DNA of 64,000 bases from COE1 sp949066965. Lineage in GTDB: Bacteria; Bacillota; Clostridia; Lachnospirales; Lachnospiraceae. The translations under genes were made by a program, and so were the position numbers. Positions within the stretch are counted from its first letter, which is position 1. The number at the start of each line of letters is the position of its first letter. The notes under the pieces are model-generated. The model did no database searches. It saw only the letters and a program-made list of their open reading frames with translations, and was not told the DNA's origin. The stretch is taken from positions 1-64,000 of the forward strand of contig CARTDA010000015.1 of the NCBI GenBank assembly GCA_949066965.1, read 5' to 3'. Shown here in pieces: positions 54,101 through 61,854 of the stretch.

Positions 54101-54548
54101 GCTGCTTGCTGCAAACAACCTGGTTGACAATGAGGATGAGGCGGCTGCGTGGACACTGGCAGATTTCAGTGGGAAGCGTGTCCTGCTTGTGGAGGATATT
54201 GAGCTAAACCGTGAAATCGCGCAGGTGATACTGGAAGAGGCGGGATTTGTCGTTGAATCAGCGCCGGACGGAACAGATGCGGTTGCAATGGTGGAGAATT
54301 CAGAGGAAAACTACTATGATGTCGTTTTGATGGATGTACAGATGCCGATTATGAATGGCTATGAAGCCACAAGAACCATCCGGAGCATGCCGAGAAAGGA
54401 TGTCAGGGATCTGCCGATTATCGCCATGACAGCCAACGCATTGGAGGAAGACAAGGAAGCGGCACTGAAGAACGGAATGAATGCCCACATTTCAAAACCG
54501 CTGAATATGGATATTTTCATTTCCGTGCTGAAACAGTTTGTAAAATGA
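51159..54548 (+). CDS. Hybrid sensor histidine kinase with two receiver domains
   Basis: A 1129-residue protein: TM1 (about 8-28), an extracytoplasmic Cache-like domain (about 35-280; 'IMLKDIEHNALFDAVLFTDASG'-type region), TM2 (about 285-305), two PAS-like segments, HisKA with H628 in 'NMSHDIRTPMNAI', HATPase ('LLSNAVKYTPAGG', 'GTGLGMAITK'), a first receiver with D920 ('IIDWQMPE') and a second with D1059 ('LMDVQMPIMNG'). No DNA-binding or output domain is attached, and no histidine phosphotransfer domain is seen, so output probably goes to a separate protein. A lone receiver gene lies at 58139. Start ATG 51159 behind AAAAGGGG. Confidence 0.93.
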   Translation: MKKKKSVREIGSILFLLAAIIIIFCWYTAQNSSRIETRNKSYAADSARQTSTRINEEMKNALELIDTYAYFVGEGLYKPDIDEQMLKDIEHNALFDAVLFTDASGINHTSDGRTSNAAERDYYLNGMRGESGIAVIFDSYFFNETMVSFYAPVRYNGKIIGVLRGSFLAEEYLKNMLTTTYFGEAADVYLCMPDGRAIASSGENIYKNNLIDMLESDNVIDGNAASDSRGIFMHGGEGSFICGPGSRTDNICVMNLADNDFVLVQTFPKSVTQRMIKDENMIGIQLEMMLIGLFVIYIITLVVRAGQEKKLLEHENREMGYIIKGVMTLFSRFALVDFEADTYQYLAGTSAEDSTLNTQGQYEELAAYMSDILTDKDEREEFLRLIERESVISALSEHSDMRLERHVMRNGQEEWEHMNIICLERKDGKAVKALIIRQNITEVKEKELMIQAQISLASRKERQYQIAITSNAICTFEFNLTKDMIEQDIQFSQDDEQIRLLDMAALKAPCEASGWFAQCRKHVSKESLENYDTTVNVAYLRECFGRGESEVSAEYWCRDLDEREICVRQSFLMTQDDTTGDTMVMVVIKEVTESVRKQREQTQALQDALMQAQHANRAKTTFLSNMSHDIRTPMNAIIGFTTIAVSHIDNKDQVRDCLQKVLSSSNHLLSLINDILDMSRIESGKVQIKEQDCNISELMHNLVNIIQPQVKAKQLELFIDTFEIVNEDVVADSLKLNQVFINLLSNAVKYTPAGGSIAFRIMQKTTFRHGYGDYIFIIKDNGIGMSKEFVNHIFEPFERESTVTQSGIQGTGLGMAITKNIVEMMGGEIHVDSEVGKGSTFTVEISLKLQDVEKNAEQIKELDGLRALVVDDDFHVCDSVSKMLKQIGMRSEWTTSGREAVYRAQMAYEEGDAYHTYIIDWQMPETSGIETARKIRSVVGNDAPIIILTAYDWTDIEEEALAAGVTAFCAKPLFMSDLKSALLAANNLVDNEDEAAAWTLADFSGKRVLLVEDIELNREIAQVILEEAGFVVESAPDGTDAVAMVENSEENYYDVVLMDVQMPIMNGYEATRTIRSMPRKDVRDLPIIAMTANALEEDKEAALKNGMNAHISKPLNMDIFISVLKQFVK

Positions 54549-54623
54549 CAGGTGCCATGTGCAGGAATGCATCGGGCAGACAGGGCATAGATATGAATAA
54601 ATATGTGGAGTGAGGCGTTTGTG

Positions 54624-55829
54624 ATGCATGACAAAATGAGGCATGGTTTGGTGCTTTTTGTCCTGATACCGTTTCTCATGCTTGCAGTATGCGGGTTTTG
54701 TCTGGGGAATCGGACAGGGGACACAAAAAATGGGACGGATATTGCACAGGATGCTGTGAATGAGGTGTTGCTTGAGAAGCAGGAAGAGGAGCTGCTGGCG
54801 GCAATGTCCTTGGAGCAAAAGATTGCGCATATGTTCATTGTGACGCCGGAGTCCCTGACGGATGGTGCAAATGTAACAACAGCTGACGGCGCGATGCGTG
54901 CCGGCATGCAATTATATCCGGTTGGCGGACTGGTCTACTTTTCCAAGAACCTGACAGACGCCGGGCAGACAAAGGAGATGCTGCGCTGCACGCAGGAGTT
55001 TTCCCTGGAAATACAGGGTCTGCCGTTGTTTCTGTGTGTGGATGAGGAGGGCGGAAGGGTTGCGCGCATTGGAAACAATAAGGGCTTTGATGTGCCAAAG
55101 GTAGGACCGATGGGAAACATTGCATCAAGGGAGGCGGCACATGAGGCAGGGAGCAAGGTCGGCAGATATTTAAGGGAGCTGGGGTTTAACCTGGATTTCG
55201 CACCTGATGCGGATGTGCTCACGAACAATAAAAACACAGTGATTGGAAACCGCTCTTTTGGAAGCGACGCACAGACCGTGCTGCAATATGCCCGCGCCTA
55301 TTCTGACGGGCTGCATGAGAATGGGGTATTGAGTACGTTCAAACATTTTCCGGGGCACGGCGCCACTGAGGCAGACACGCACGAAGGTTTTGCGTACACG
55401 GATAAAACCTACGAGGAACTGATGCAGGCAGAGCTGCTGCCGTTTGCCGGTGCCAGGGAAGCTGGCATTGACTGTGTGATGGTTTCCCATATAGCAGTGC
55501 CAAACATTACGAGGGACAATGTACCCTGTACATTGTCTTACAGAATGACAGGCGAAATCCTGCGCGGGGATTTGGGCTATGATGGCATCATTGTCACGGA
55601 TGCCATGAACATGGGGGCGGTTACCCAAAACTATTCCAGCGACGAAGCCGCGGTAGCGGCAGTCAAGGCGGGTGTGGACATGATACTGATGCCGGAGGAC
55701 TTCCATCTGGCAGTGCAGGGTGTCCGGAATGCCGTACAGAACGGCGAGATTTCCGAGGAGCGCATTGATGAGTCCGTGAGACGGATAATCAAAGTGAAAC
55801 TGGGGAAACTGATGGGAAACACGCTCTAG
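54624..55829 (+). CDS. Glycoside hydrolase family 3 (beta-N-acetylhexosaminidase-like)
   Basis: A 401-residue exported GH3: signal/anchor peptide in residues 1-27 ('LVLFVLIPFLMLAVCGFCLG', possible lipid-modified Cys), then a single TIM-barrel domain with 'GGLVYFSKNL', 'CVDEEGGRVAR', the NagZ-type acid/base loop 'KHFPGHGATEADTH' and the nucleophile in 'VTDAMNMGA'. The His-Asp loop indicates an N-acetylglucosaminidase acting on peptidoglycan or chitin fragments. The start at 54624 lies behind GGAGTGAGG; an in-frame ATG at 54603 lacks a ribosome site. It lies 75 bp after the hybrid kinase. Confidence 0.9.
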   Translation: MHDKMRHGLVLFVLIPFLMLAVCGFCLGNRTGDTKNGTDIAQDAVNEVLLEKQEEELLAAMSLEQKIAHMFIVTPESLTDGANVTTADGAMRAGMQLYPVGGLVYFSKNLTDAGQTKEMLRCTQEFSLEIQGLPLFLCVDEEGGRVARIGNNKGFDVPKVGPMGNIASREAAHEAGSKVGRYLRELGFNLDFAPDADVLTNNKNTVIGNRSFGSDAQTVLQYARAYSDGLHENGVLSTFKHFPGHGATEADTHEGFAYTDKTYEELMQAELLPFAGAREAGIDCVMVSHIAVPNITRDNVPCTLSYRMTGEILRGDLGYDGIIVTDAMNMGAVTQNYSSDEAAVAAVKAGVDMILMPEDFHLAVQGVRNAVQNGEISEERIDESVRRIIKVKLGKLMGNTL

Positions 55830-56241
55830 TATAATCCGCTGGGATTTTATACCACAAGTATAATGACATTTCCCCCAAGGTATGCTATAGTATTGTAAAA
55901 GCAAAAAAAGGCATGCCGACAGGATGCCGGAAAGGAAACGACGATGAACAGGACAATATCAATCAACGGATTACATTACCCAATTAGCAAAGCATTTGAA
56001 CAGGCGCTGGATTCAAAACAGAGTCTATCTTTTGCATGTCCATATAAGAGGCAAAAAAGTTGGTTGAGTCATGCCGGTATCAGGCTTGTTGTGTAAAATG
56101 CACCACAAAAAGGCATGGAGTATCATATTTATGGTTTTGACCGCTTATCTTGTATGGAGAAAGTCCCATGAACAAGGTAGGTGGTTTTCTTTTTGTTTTT
56201 GGAATTTATGAACGGTTCCTTATATATCAGGAGGAGGAAAG
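55830..56241 (+). other. Gene-poor interval with one possible 50-residue ORF
   Basis: An ATG at 55944 with GGAAAGGAAACGACG upstream opens a 50-codon frame ending at 56096 ('MNRTISINGLHYPISKAFEQ' at its start), preceded by a small dyad GGCATGCC...GGATGCC. It resembles no family I know and may be the 5' stub of a lost gene. A TATAGT-like -10 near 55886 could drive it. Otherwise nothing is seen until the rtcB ribosome site. Confidence 0.3.
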
Positions 56242-57459
56242 ATGTTGGAGAACAATATATTGGAAATCAAGGGAAAAGTAAACACGGCGCTCTGCTACGC
56301 AAAAGTCGTGGAGGAGGAAGCGGTCGAGCAGATTCGCAGGATGTGTGATTACGGGTTCACGCAGGGAAGCAGAATCCGCATCATGCCTGACGTCCATGCA
56401 GGAAAGGGGTGTACCATCGGGACGACCATGACAATCACCGACAAGGCAGTGCCCAATATTGTCGGCGTGGATATCGGCTGCGGCATGTACACGGTGAACC
56501 TCGGAAAGGACGATATTGATTTCGGGAAAATGGATGCGGCGGCGCACTTTATCCCATCGGGGATGAATGTGTGGGCAGGCAGGCAGGAGCGTTTTGATTT
56601 GCTGCAGCTTCGCTGCTACAGGAACTTAAAGGATGCAAAACGTCTCGAGCGCAGCCTTGGGACACTGGGCGGCGGAAACCATTTTATTGAGGTGGATGTG
56701 GCACGGGACGGGACGAAATATCTCGTGATTCATTCCGGCAGCAGAAATCTCGGGAAGCAGGTTGCGGAATTCTACCAGCAGCTGGCAATCGAGCTGCACA
56801 CAGGCAAGGAAGAATATTTTAAGAAAAGGGATGCCCTGATTGTGGCGTACAAGGCGGCAGGGCGCAGGAAGGAAATCCAGAAGGCGCTGAAGGAACTCAA
56901 GTGGGAGCACAGGGACTGCCTGATTCCGGAGGACTTGCGCTACCTGTACGGAACGTTTCTTGAGGATTATCTGCATGACGTGGAGCTCTGCCAGCAGTTT
57001 GCGAGACGAAACCGTGAGAAGATGGCAGAGGTGATTCTGGAAAAGACTGGAATGACAGGCACGGACGCATTTCATACAATCCACAACTACATTGACACCG
57101 ACGAGATGATTCTGCGAAAGGGAGCAATCGCCGCCCATAAGGGCGAGAAAGTGTTAATTCCGATTAACATGAGGGACGGCAGCGTGCTTGCCGTCGGCAG
57201 GGGCAACCCGGAGTGGAACTACTCCGCGCCCCACGGAGCCGGACGGCTGATGTCACGCACCAAGGCAAAAGAAAATCTGTCCATGGAGGACTACCGCAGG
57301 ATGATGGAGGGCATTTACACCACTTCTGTCAACGAGGCGACACTTGATGAGGCACCAATGGCATACAAATCGCTTGCGGACATTATCGACGTCATCAGGG
57401 AATCCGTGGACGTCATTGACATTATGAAACCAATTTATAATTTTAAGGCATCCGATTAG
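56242..57459 (+). CDS. rtcB: RtcB-family RNA ligase
   Basis: A 405-residue RtcB: 'MPDVHAGKGCTIGTT' and 'GVDIGCGMYTV' supply Asp/Cys manganese ligands, 'TLGGGNHFIEV' and 'HSGSRNLGKQV' follow, and 'SAPHGAGR' contains the guanylylated histidine H331. RtcB joins 2',3'-cyclic phosphate (or 3'-phosphate) and 5'-OH RNA ends using GTP. It is shorter than the 480-residue archaeal/E. coli type and belongs to the compact Firmicute branch. AGGAGGAGG lies 9 bases before the start at 56242. A small HTH protein follows 55 bp later. No archease gene is present. Confidence 0.93.
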   Translation: MLENNILEIKGKVNTALCYAKVVEEEAVEQIRRMCDYGFTQGSRIRIMPDVHAGKGCTIGTTMTITDKAVPNIVGVDIGCGMYTVNLGKDDIDFGKMDAAAHFIPSGMNVWAGRQERFDLLQLRCYRNLKDAKRLERSLGTLGGGNHFIEVDVARDGTKYLVIHSGSRNLGKQVAEFYQQLAIELHTGKEEYFKKRDALIVAYKAAGRRKEIQKALKELKWEHRDCLIPEDLRYLYGTFLEDYLHDVELCQQFARRNREKMAEVILEKTGMTGTDAFHTIHNYIDTDEMILRKGAIAAHKGEKVLIPINMRDGSVLAVGRGNPEWNYSAPHGAGRLMSRTKAKENLSMEDYRRMMEGIYTTSVNEATLDEAPMAYKSLADIIDVIRESVDVIDIMKPIYNFKASD

Positions 57460-57514
57460 TGCAGGACAAAAAAGTCCTCCTGTGCTGGCAGATGCCGGAA
57501 CAGGAGGAACAAAA

Positions 57515-57766
57515 ATGGTCACAATACCGACAATCGACATGATAAAGACGGGTCAGCACATCACGGAGCTGCGGATTCGGGCAGGGCTGTCCGTGCGGCA
57601 GCTGCAGGATGTCTTCGGCTTTTCCACACCGCAGGCACTGTACAAGTGGCAGCACGGAACTGCGCTGCCGACAATCGACAACCTGGTCGTGCTGGCAGCA
57701 GTGCTCGGCGTGAAGGTCGATGACATCCTTGTCATGACCGACACCCCCATGCAGGTGAGTGCCTGA
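57515..57766 (+). CDS. Small HTH (XRE-like) regulator
   Basis: An 83-residue protein with one HTH_3 domain: 'GLSVRQLQDVFGFSTPQALYKWQHG', then 'LPTIDNLVVLAAVLGVKVDDIL'. ATG at 57515 with AGGAGG at 7 bases. Such short Cro/C1-like proteins with 'ALYKWQ.G..LPTIDNL' are widespread in clostridia. It may control rtcB or the neighbouring genes. Confidence 0.82.
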   Translation: MVTIPTIDMIKTGQHITELRIRAGLSVRQLQDVFGFSTPQALYKWQHGTALPTIDNLVVLAAVLGVKVDDILVMTDTPMQVSA

Positions 57767-57943
57767 TTTTGACAAAAATATCCTGCTCCATCATTGATAT
57801 TACGCTGAAAAGCAAGTATAATAAATACAGAGGTGTTCCGCGCCATGGGAGCTATTGTTTTGAAGCGGGCACAGTGCTTGAGTTGGAGAATGGAGAGATG
57901 GATTATGTGCGCTATTTTGGGTGCCGTGGATCAGCAGCGGGGA

Positions 57944-58129
57944 TGTTGTGTGTTGGGTGACGGCAAGTGCGAGATTACGCTTTATACGTCGTGCTGTAAC
58001 ACGGACAGAGGAATTTATTACTATACAACGTATGATAATCATCAGATTACTGCGGTCGACATGCACAGGGAAAACAGAATGCGTGATAATAAGCGTATGA
58101 AAAAACGTAATAAATGGGATATAGGATGA
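57944..58129 (+). pseudogene. 3' remnant of a choloylglycine hydrolase-family gene
   Basis: The frame ending at 58129 encodes 'LYTSCCNTDRGIYYYTTYDN' followed by 'HQITAVDMHREN', which is the C-terminal strand pair of bile salt hydrolase/penicillin acylase-family Ntn hydrolases. The catalytic N-terminal Cys and the rest of the 320-residue enzyme are absent; upstream DNA (57767-57943) gives only short unrelated frames. A dead fragment, now lying just before the lone receiver gene. Confidence 0.6.
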
Positions 58130-58138
58130 GGCGCTGAT

Positions 58139-58567
58139 ATGGAAAGAGAAAGAGAGCTGTCAAAAAATGTGTCAGACCTCCTTGCTGGAATGAAGGTTTT
58201 GGTCGTCGAGGACAATGAACTGAACCTCGAAATCGTCACGGAGGTTTTAAGGGAGCGTGGTCTGCTGGTCACCACGGCGGGGAACGGGCAGGCTGCGGTC
58301 GGGCTGTTCCGGGACAGTGCGCAGGGGACGTTTGACGTGATTCTGATGGATGTGCATATGCCCGTCATGGGTGGCCTGGAAGCGACGAGAATCATCCGGG
58401 CGATGGAACGCGCAGACGCACGCACGATACCGATTCTGGCGCTGACCGCGAATGACTTTGAGGAGGACATCCGCCAGACAAGGGAGGCAGGTATGAATGA
58501 CCATCTGACCAAACCCTTTGACATGGAGAAAATATTTGGCGCGCTTGCTGCCTATGCGGGGAAATGA
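58139..58567 (+). CDS. Stand-alone receiver domain protein
   Basis: A 142-residue CheY-like receiver with phospho-acceptor D71 in 'VILMDVHMPVMGGLEATR', acidic 'VVEDNELNL' and K in 'LTKPFD'. The motifs match receivers of hybrid histidine kinases, so it is either a phosphorelay intermediate or the detached 3' end of a hybrid kinase gene. GAGGCGCTGAT precedes the ATG. A terminator follows. A possible partner is the hybrid kinase at 51159, but other kinases outside the window are equally possible. Confidence 0.85.
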   Translation: MERERELSKNVSDLLAGMKVLVVEDNELNLEIVTEVLRERGLLVTTAGNGQAAVGLFRDSAQGTFDVILMDVHMPVMGGLEATRIIRAMERADARTIPILALTANDFEEDIRQTREAGMNDHLTKPFDMEKIFGALAAYAGK

Positions 58568-58580
58568 TAGAAATAAATAA

Positions 58581-58624
58581 AAATGTATTCCGAGATGAGT
58601 GTTTTCTCATGGCGGAATACATTT
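58581..58624. terminator. Bidirectional terminator
   Basis: AAATGTATTCCG (58581-58592) / CGGAATACATTT (58613-58624), with inner ATGAG/CTCAT; T-rich on one side and A-rich on the other. It serves the receiver gene (+) and the small gene at 58646 (-). Confidence 0.8.
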
Positions 58625-58645
58625 TTTATTGCGTTGGTCTGCTGA

Positions 58646-58837
58646 CTATTCCTTGATAATGTCAATATCAATTAAATTGACACCGATAACATTTAACAGT
58701 GCCTTTAAAGAAAGGTATTCGGATTTCAATTCTGTATATGTCTCCGTTGCATTTTCCTTTCTGGCAATTGTCATATATCGTTGAATTTTTTTGAACTGTT
58801 CAAGGGTGTCCTTTGCGATTTCCGCATTGCTCGGCAT
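58646..58837 (-). CDS. Small conserved protein, paralogue 1
   Basis: A 63-residue hydrophilic helical protein, unknown family. It is 58% identical (35 of 60 aligned residues) to the protein at 62875-63078; shared blocks include 'NAEI', 'KENAT.TY.ELK' and 'LKALL...GVNL'. Two predicted helices form a hairpin. Reverse-strand AAAGGCAGGTG before the ATG. Conservation between the two copies at protein level argues that it is a real gene. Confidence 0.75.
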   Translation of the reverse strand: MPSNAEIAKDTLEQFKKIQRYMTIARKENATETYTELKSEYLSLKALLNVIGVNLIDIDIIKE

Positions 58838-58939
58838 GCCATCACCTGCCTTTATGGATAACTGGTATGAAATGTTACGTTTTTATCATAACAGATTTGC
58901 CCAAAGGTGTAAAGCAAATAAGAACATGAAATTTACTTG

Positions 58940-58968
58940 TTGACAAAACAATTTCCAAATGATATCAT
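58940..58968 (+). promoter_or_regulatory. Sigma-A-type promoter of the SPFH operon
   Basis: TTGACA (58940-58945), 17-bp spacer, TATCAT (58963-58968); the SPFH start codon is 50 bp downstream. Confidence 0.65.
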
Positions 58969-59017
58969 AATAATATCAAAAGTAATCAATTAACATACAC
59001 ATAGAGGAGGAAACACT

Positions 59018-60022
59018 ATGGAAGAGAAAGTATTATCAAAGAAAAAGAATGGAATGGCTGCATTGTGTGGCATACTGGTATTGTATGCCGTCTCGCTGGC
59101 GGTGATTGTTTTCGGCGCGCGGAATGCCTATGTCTCAATCGTGGTGGCCGGCAGTCTCATTGCTGTCGTGGCAACGGTACTTCTGGCAGGGCTGAAGGTC
59201 TTAAAGCCCCAGGAAGCGTTGGTGCTCACGCTGTTTGGCAAGTATGTGGGCACATTGAAGGAGGATGGCTTTTATTTTGTGAATCCGTTCTGTAGCAGCG
59301 TCAATCCGGCGGCGCGGACAAAGCTGAACCAGAGCGGCGATGTGAATGATTCTGCCGCGCTGCTGGCAATCGCAAACAAGACGGCAGGTACAGGTGTAGA
59401 AGCCGCAAGCAACAAGATTTCACTGAAAATTATGACACTGAACAACAACAAACAGAAGATTAATGACTGTCTTGGTAACCCGATTGAGATAGGGATTGCC
59501 GTCACATGGAAGGTCGTGGACACAGCAAAGGCAGTGTTCAACGTGGACAATTACAAGGAGTTCCTGTCATTGCAGTGCGACAGCGCGCTGCGCGACATCG
59601 TGCGCATCTATCCCTATGACGTGGCTCCAAATGTCGATACGACCGGGGACGGGGTGTCGGACGAGGGAAGCCTGCGCGGCTCAAGCGAGATTGTCGCGGG
59701 CAGAATCCGTGACGAGATACAAAAGAGGGTTGAGGAGGCAGGAATCGAGGTTGTTGAGGCGCGCATTACATATCTTGCCTATGCGCCGGAAATTGCGGCA
59801 GTGATGCTTCAGCGGCAGCAGGCATCGGCGATTATTGACGCCCGGAAAATGATTGTGGACGGCGCGGTCGGCATGGTTGAGATGGCATTGGAGCGCCTGA
59901 ACGAAAACCACACGGTTGAGCTGGATGAGGAGCGCAAGGCGGCAATGGTGTCGAACCTGTTAGTCGTACTCTGTGGCAACCGCGACGCACAGCCAATTGT
60001 AAACTCAGGCAGCTTATATTAA
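59018..60022 (+). CDS. SPFH-domain membrane protein
   Basis: A 334-residue stomatin/prohibitin/flotillin-type protein. Two N-terminal membrane helices (about 13-33 and 38-58), then the SPFH domain ('GLKVLKPQEALVLTLFGKYVGTLKEDGFYFVNPF', 'IGIAVTWKVVDTAKAVFNVDNY'), a helical region ('AGIEVVEARITYLAYAPEIAAVMLQRQQASAII') and a short tail. These proteins form large membrane-bound rings. AGAGGAGG lies 8 bases before the ATG. First gene of an operon with Arc-like, small membrane and YbjQ genes. Confidence 0.9.
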   Translation: MEEKVLSKKKNGMAALCGILVLYAVSLAVIVFGARNAYVSIVVAGSLIAVVATVLLAGLKVLKPQEALVLTLFGKYVGTLKEDGFYFVNPFCSSVNPAARTKLNQSGDVNDSAALLAIANKTAGTGVEAASNKISLKIMTLNNNKQKINDCLGNPIEIGIAVTWKVVDTAKAVFNVDNYKEFLSLQCDSALRDIVRIYPYDVAPNVDTTGDGVSDEGSLRGSSEIVAGRIRDEIQKRVEEAGIEVVEARITYLAYAPEIAAVMLQRQQASAIIDARKMIVDGAVGMVEMALERLNENHTVELDEERKAAMVSNLLVVLCGNRDAQPIVNSGSLY

Positions 60023-60098
60023 AGACCTGTAGGAAACAGTGTCAGGTGCAGAAAAGCACAGGGGCTGTGTTCCGAAATGGCAAAAAGGGAATGATGTT

Positions 60099-60299
60099 AT
60101 GGGTGATTCTGGAAAAAAACAAGTCCCGCTCAGGCTGTCGTCAAAGCTGTATGAGGCAATTGCCGCGTGGGCGGAAGATGATTTCCGCTCTGTCAATGGG
60201 CAGATAGAGTACCTGCTGACAGAGTGTGTCCGGCAGCGGAAGAAAAATGGGAAGTATGTTTCCGATGAAATCGACAGGCCGCTGGAAATTGAGATTTGA
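60099..60299 (+). CDS. Arc-like ribbon-helix-helix protein
   Basis: A 66-residue protein: 'KQVPLRLSSKLYEAIAAWAEDDFRSVNGQIEYLLTECVRQ' is an Arc-type RHH domain (strand, then two helices, NGQIEYLL). ATG 60099; AAAGGGAATG gives the ribosome site. Arc-like genes regularly follow SPFH genes of this type in Firmicutes. Probably an autoregulator of the operon, or a partner of SPFH. Confidence 0.83.
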   Translation: MGDSGKKQVPLRLSSKLYEAIAAWAEDDFRSVNGQIEYLLTECVRQRKKNGKYVSDEIDRPLEIEI

Positions 60300-60374
60300 G
60301 AAGGGGAATGAAAAAGAGTGCATGAAGAAAACGTGTTGGCATCGCAGGCGTGCAATAAAAAAGAAAGGGGCGTG

Positions 60375-60608
60375 ATGCAGGTGAAACATTGGAAGAAAAT
60401 GGCTGCGCCAATTGTGATTGCTTCTATTATAATTGTTTACTATATTGGAATGGCAGCAGTTTTTATGGCAGTACCCGGCATCCCGACAGCTATTAAGATA
60501 CTCATGATAGTGGTGCCATTGATTTTGGCGGCAGTGATGCTCGGTGTGCTGATAAGCAGAATAAAAGAGATTCAGGGAGGAGAAGAAGATGATCTTAGTC
60601 AATACTGA
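60375..60608 (+). CDS. Small two-helix membrane protein
   Basis: A 77-residue protein with two hydrophobic helices (about 9-33 and 40-62, 'MIVVPLILAAVMLGVLI') and a charged C-terminus. ATG 60375 with AAAGGGG; the longer frame from 60318 has no ribosome site. It overlaps the YbjQ gene by 20 bp, so the two are translationally coupled. Family not recognised. Confidence 0.7.
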   Translation: MQVKHWKKMAAPIVIASIIIVYYIGMAAVFMAVPGIPTAIKILMIVVPLILAAVMLGVLISRIKEIQGGEEDDLSQY

Positions 60609-60900
60609 TTACATTAGCGGAAAAGAACTGGAAATGCTGGGAATGGTGAAAGGGAGTACCATTCAGTCGAAAAATGTCGGAAAGGACATCACACAGAGTT
60701 TTAAGACATTGGTGGGCGGCGAGCTGACAGCCTACACGGAGATGATGAACGAGGCGCGTGCACTCGCGACAAAGCGCATGGTCGAGGAGGCTGAAAAGCT
60801 CGGCGCTGACGCGATTGTCAATATCCGCTACGCGTCAGCGGCAGTCATGCAGGGCGCCGCGGAGGTCATGGCATATGGCACTGCCGTAAAGTTCAGATAA
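60589..60900 (+). CDS. YbjQ family protein
   Basis: A 103-residue YbjQ/UPF0145 protein (PF01906): 'LGMVKGSTIQSKNVGKDI', 'GGELTAYTEMMNEAR' and 'EKLGADAIVNIRYASA' are diagnostic. The family forms pentameric rings; a heavy-metal-binding role was proposed from the fold but is not established. GGGAGGAG 6 bases before ATG 60589. Last gene of the SPFH operon. Confidence 0.9.
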   Translation: MILVNTDYISGKELEMLGMVKGSTIQSKNVGKDITQSFKTLVGGELTAYTEMMNEARALATKRMVEEAEKLGADAIVNIRYASAAVMQGAAEVMAYGTAVKFR

Positions 60901-60947
60901 TGCTTATGGGAAAGTTTCTTACATTTTTGTAACATTGGCGTTTTCAG

Positions 60948-60976
60948 TTTTCAGATTTCCTTTGGCAGGCTATAAT
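60948..60976 (+). promoter_or_regulatory. Promoter of the bceRS-like operon
   Basis: TATAAT (60971-60976) with TTTTCA (60948-60953) at 17 bp. Upstream, around 60917-60935, CTTACA and TGTAAC resemble the GTAAG half-sites seen before the bceA-like gene, in inverted orientation. Confidence 0.5.
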
Positions 60977-61026
60977 ATAAGGAAAGAACAGGTATCAATG
61001 GGTCAAAATGAATGGAGAACGCCACA

Positions 61027-61767
61027 ATGGACACAGGGTTAAGGATTATGATTATTGAGGACGATGCCGCGCTTGCGAGGGAGCTTGGCGGGTTCCTTGA
61101 AAAGTGGCAGTATGAGGCGGTCATGGCAGAGCGGTTTGATGATATTTTGCAGGAATTTATGGAAAAAAGACCACAGCTTGTCCTGATGGACATTAACCTT
61201 CCCTGCCATGACGGATTTTACTGGTGCAGCCGGCTCAGGCAGATTTCAAAAGTGCCCGTCATCTACATCAGCAGCCGCAGCGATGACAAGGATAAAATCA
61301 TGGCAATCGCGCAGGGCGGTGATGATTATGTGGAAAAACCGTTCCGTATGGAGCTCCTGAAGGCAAAAATCGAGGCAATGCTCCGGCGGACTTACGAGTA
61401 CAAGGTGCATGAGCGAATTTTCCTGAATGCAGGGCTGTGCTTTGACAGCGCAGTACAGAGTCTGTATCATACACGCAGCGCAGCCGCGGATAAAAGCAGC
61501 ATGTCCGATATGACTGGTGAAAAGGCAGAAACAGATGAGGAAGTAGACCTCACAAAATCGGAGCGGCGGCTGCTCGCGCGGCTGGTCGAGAACAGACCGG
61601 ACGTCGTGACGCGCGACGAGCTGATGATGGCACTGTGGAACACGGATGAGTATGTCACGGATGCCGCGCTCACCACTATTATCAGCAGACTGCGCACCAA
61701 GCTCAAGTCCGTGTGCGGCGAGGAAGTCATTTTTACAAAAAAGGGACAGGGCTATTTTGTGAAATAA
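61027..61767 (+). CDS. BceR-like OmpR-family response regulator
   Basis: A 246-residue regulator: receiver with D55 ('LVLMDINLPCHDGFYWC', the family's characteristic DGFYWC) and 'VEKPFRMELL', an unusually long linker containing 'AETDEEVDL', and a winged helix ('TTIISRLRTKLKS', 'KKGQGYFVK'). 'DGFYWC' and the partner kinase's short sensor identify the BceR/GraR group that responds to antimicrobial peptides. ATG at 61027 behind GGAGAACG; an alternative in-frame ATG is at 61012. Confidence 0.9.
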   Translation: MDTGLRIMIIEDDAALARELGGFLEKWQYEAVMAERFDDILQEFMEKRPQLVLMDINLPCHDGFYWCSRLRQISKVPVIYISSRSDDKDKIMAIAQGGDDYVEKPFRMELLKAKIEAMLRRTYEYKVHERIFLNAGLCFDSAVQSLYHTRSAAADKSSMSDMTGEKAETDEEVDLTKSERRLLARLVENRPDVVTRDELMMALWNTDEYVTDAALTTIISRLRTKLKSVCGEEVIFTKKGQGYFVK

Positions 61768-61854
61768 GAAACTGTGGCATGGACAGCGGAGTCCTGTGAA
61801 ATGATAAACGGATGTAAACAAAACAGAATATGGAAAACGGAGGATGAATACAAA

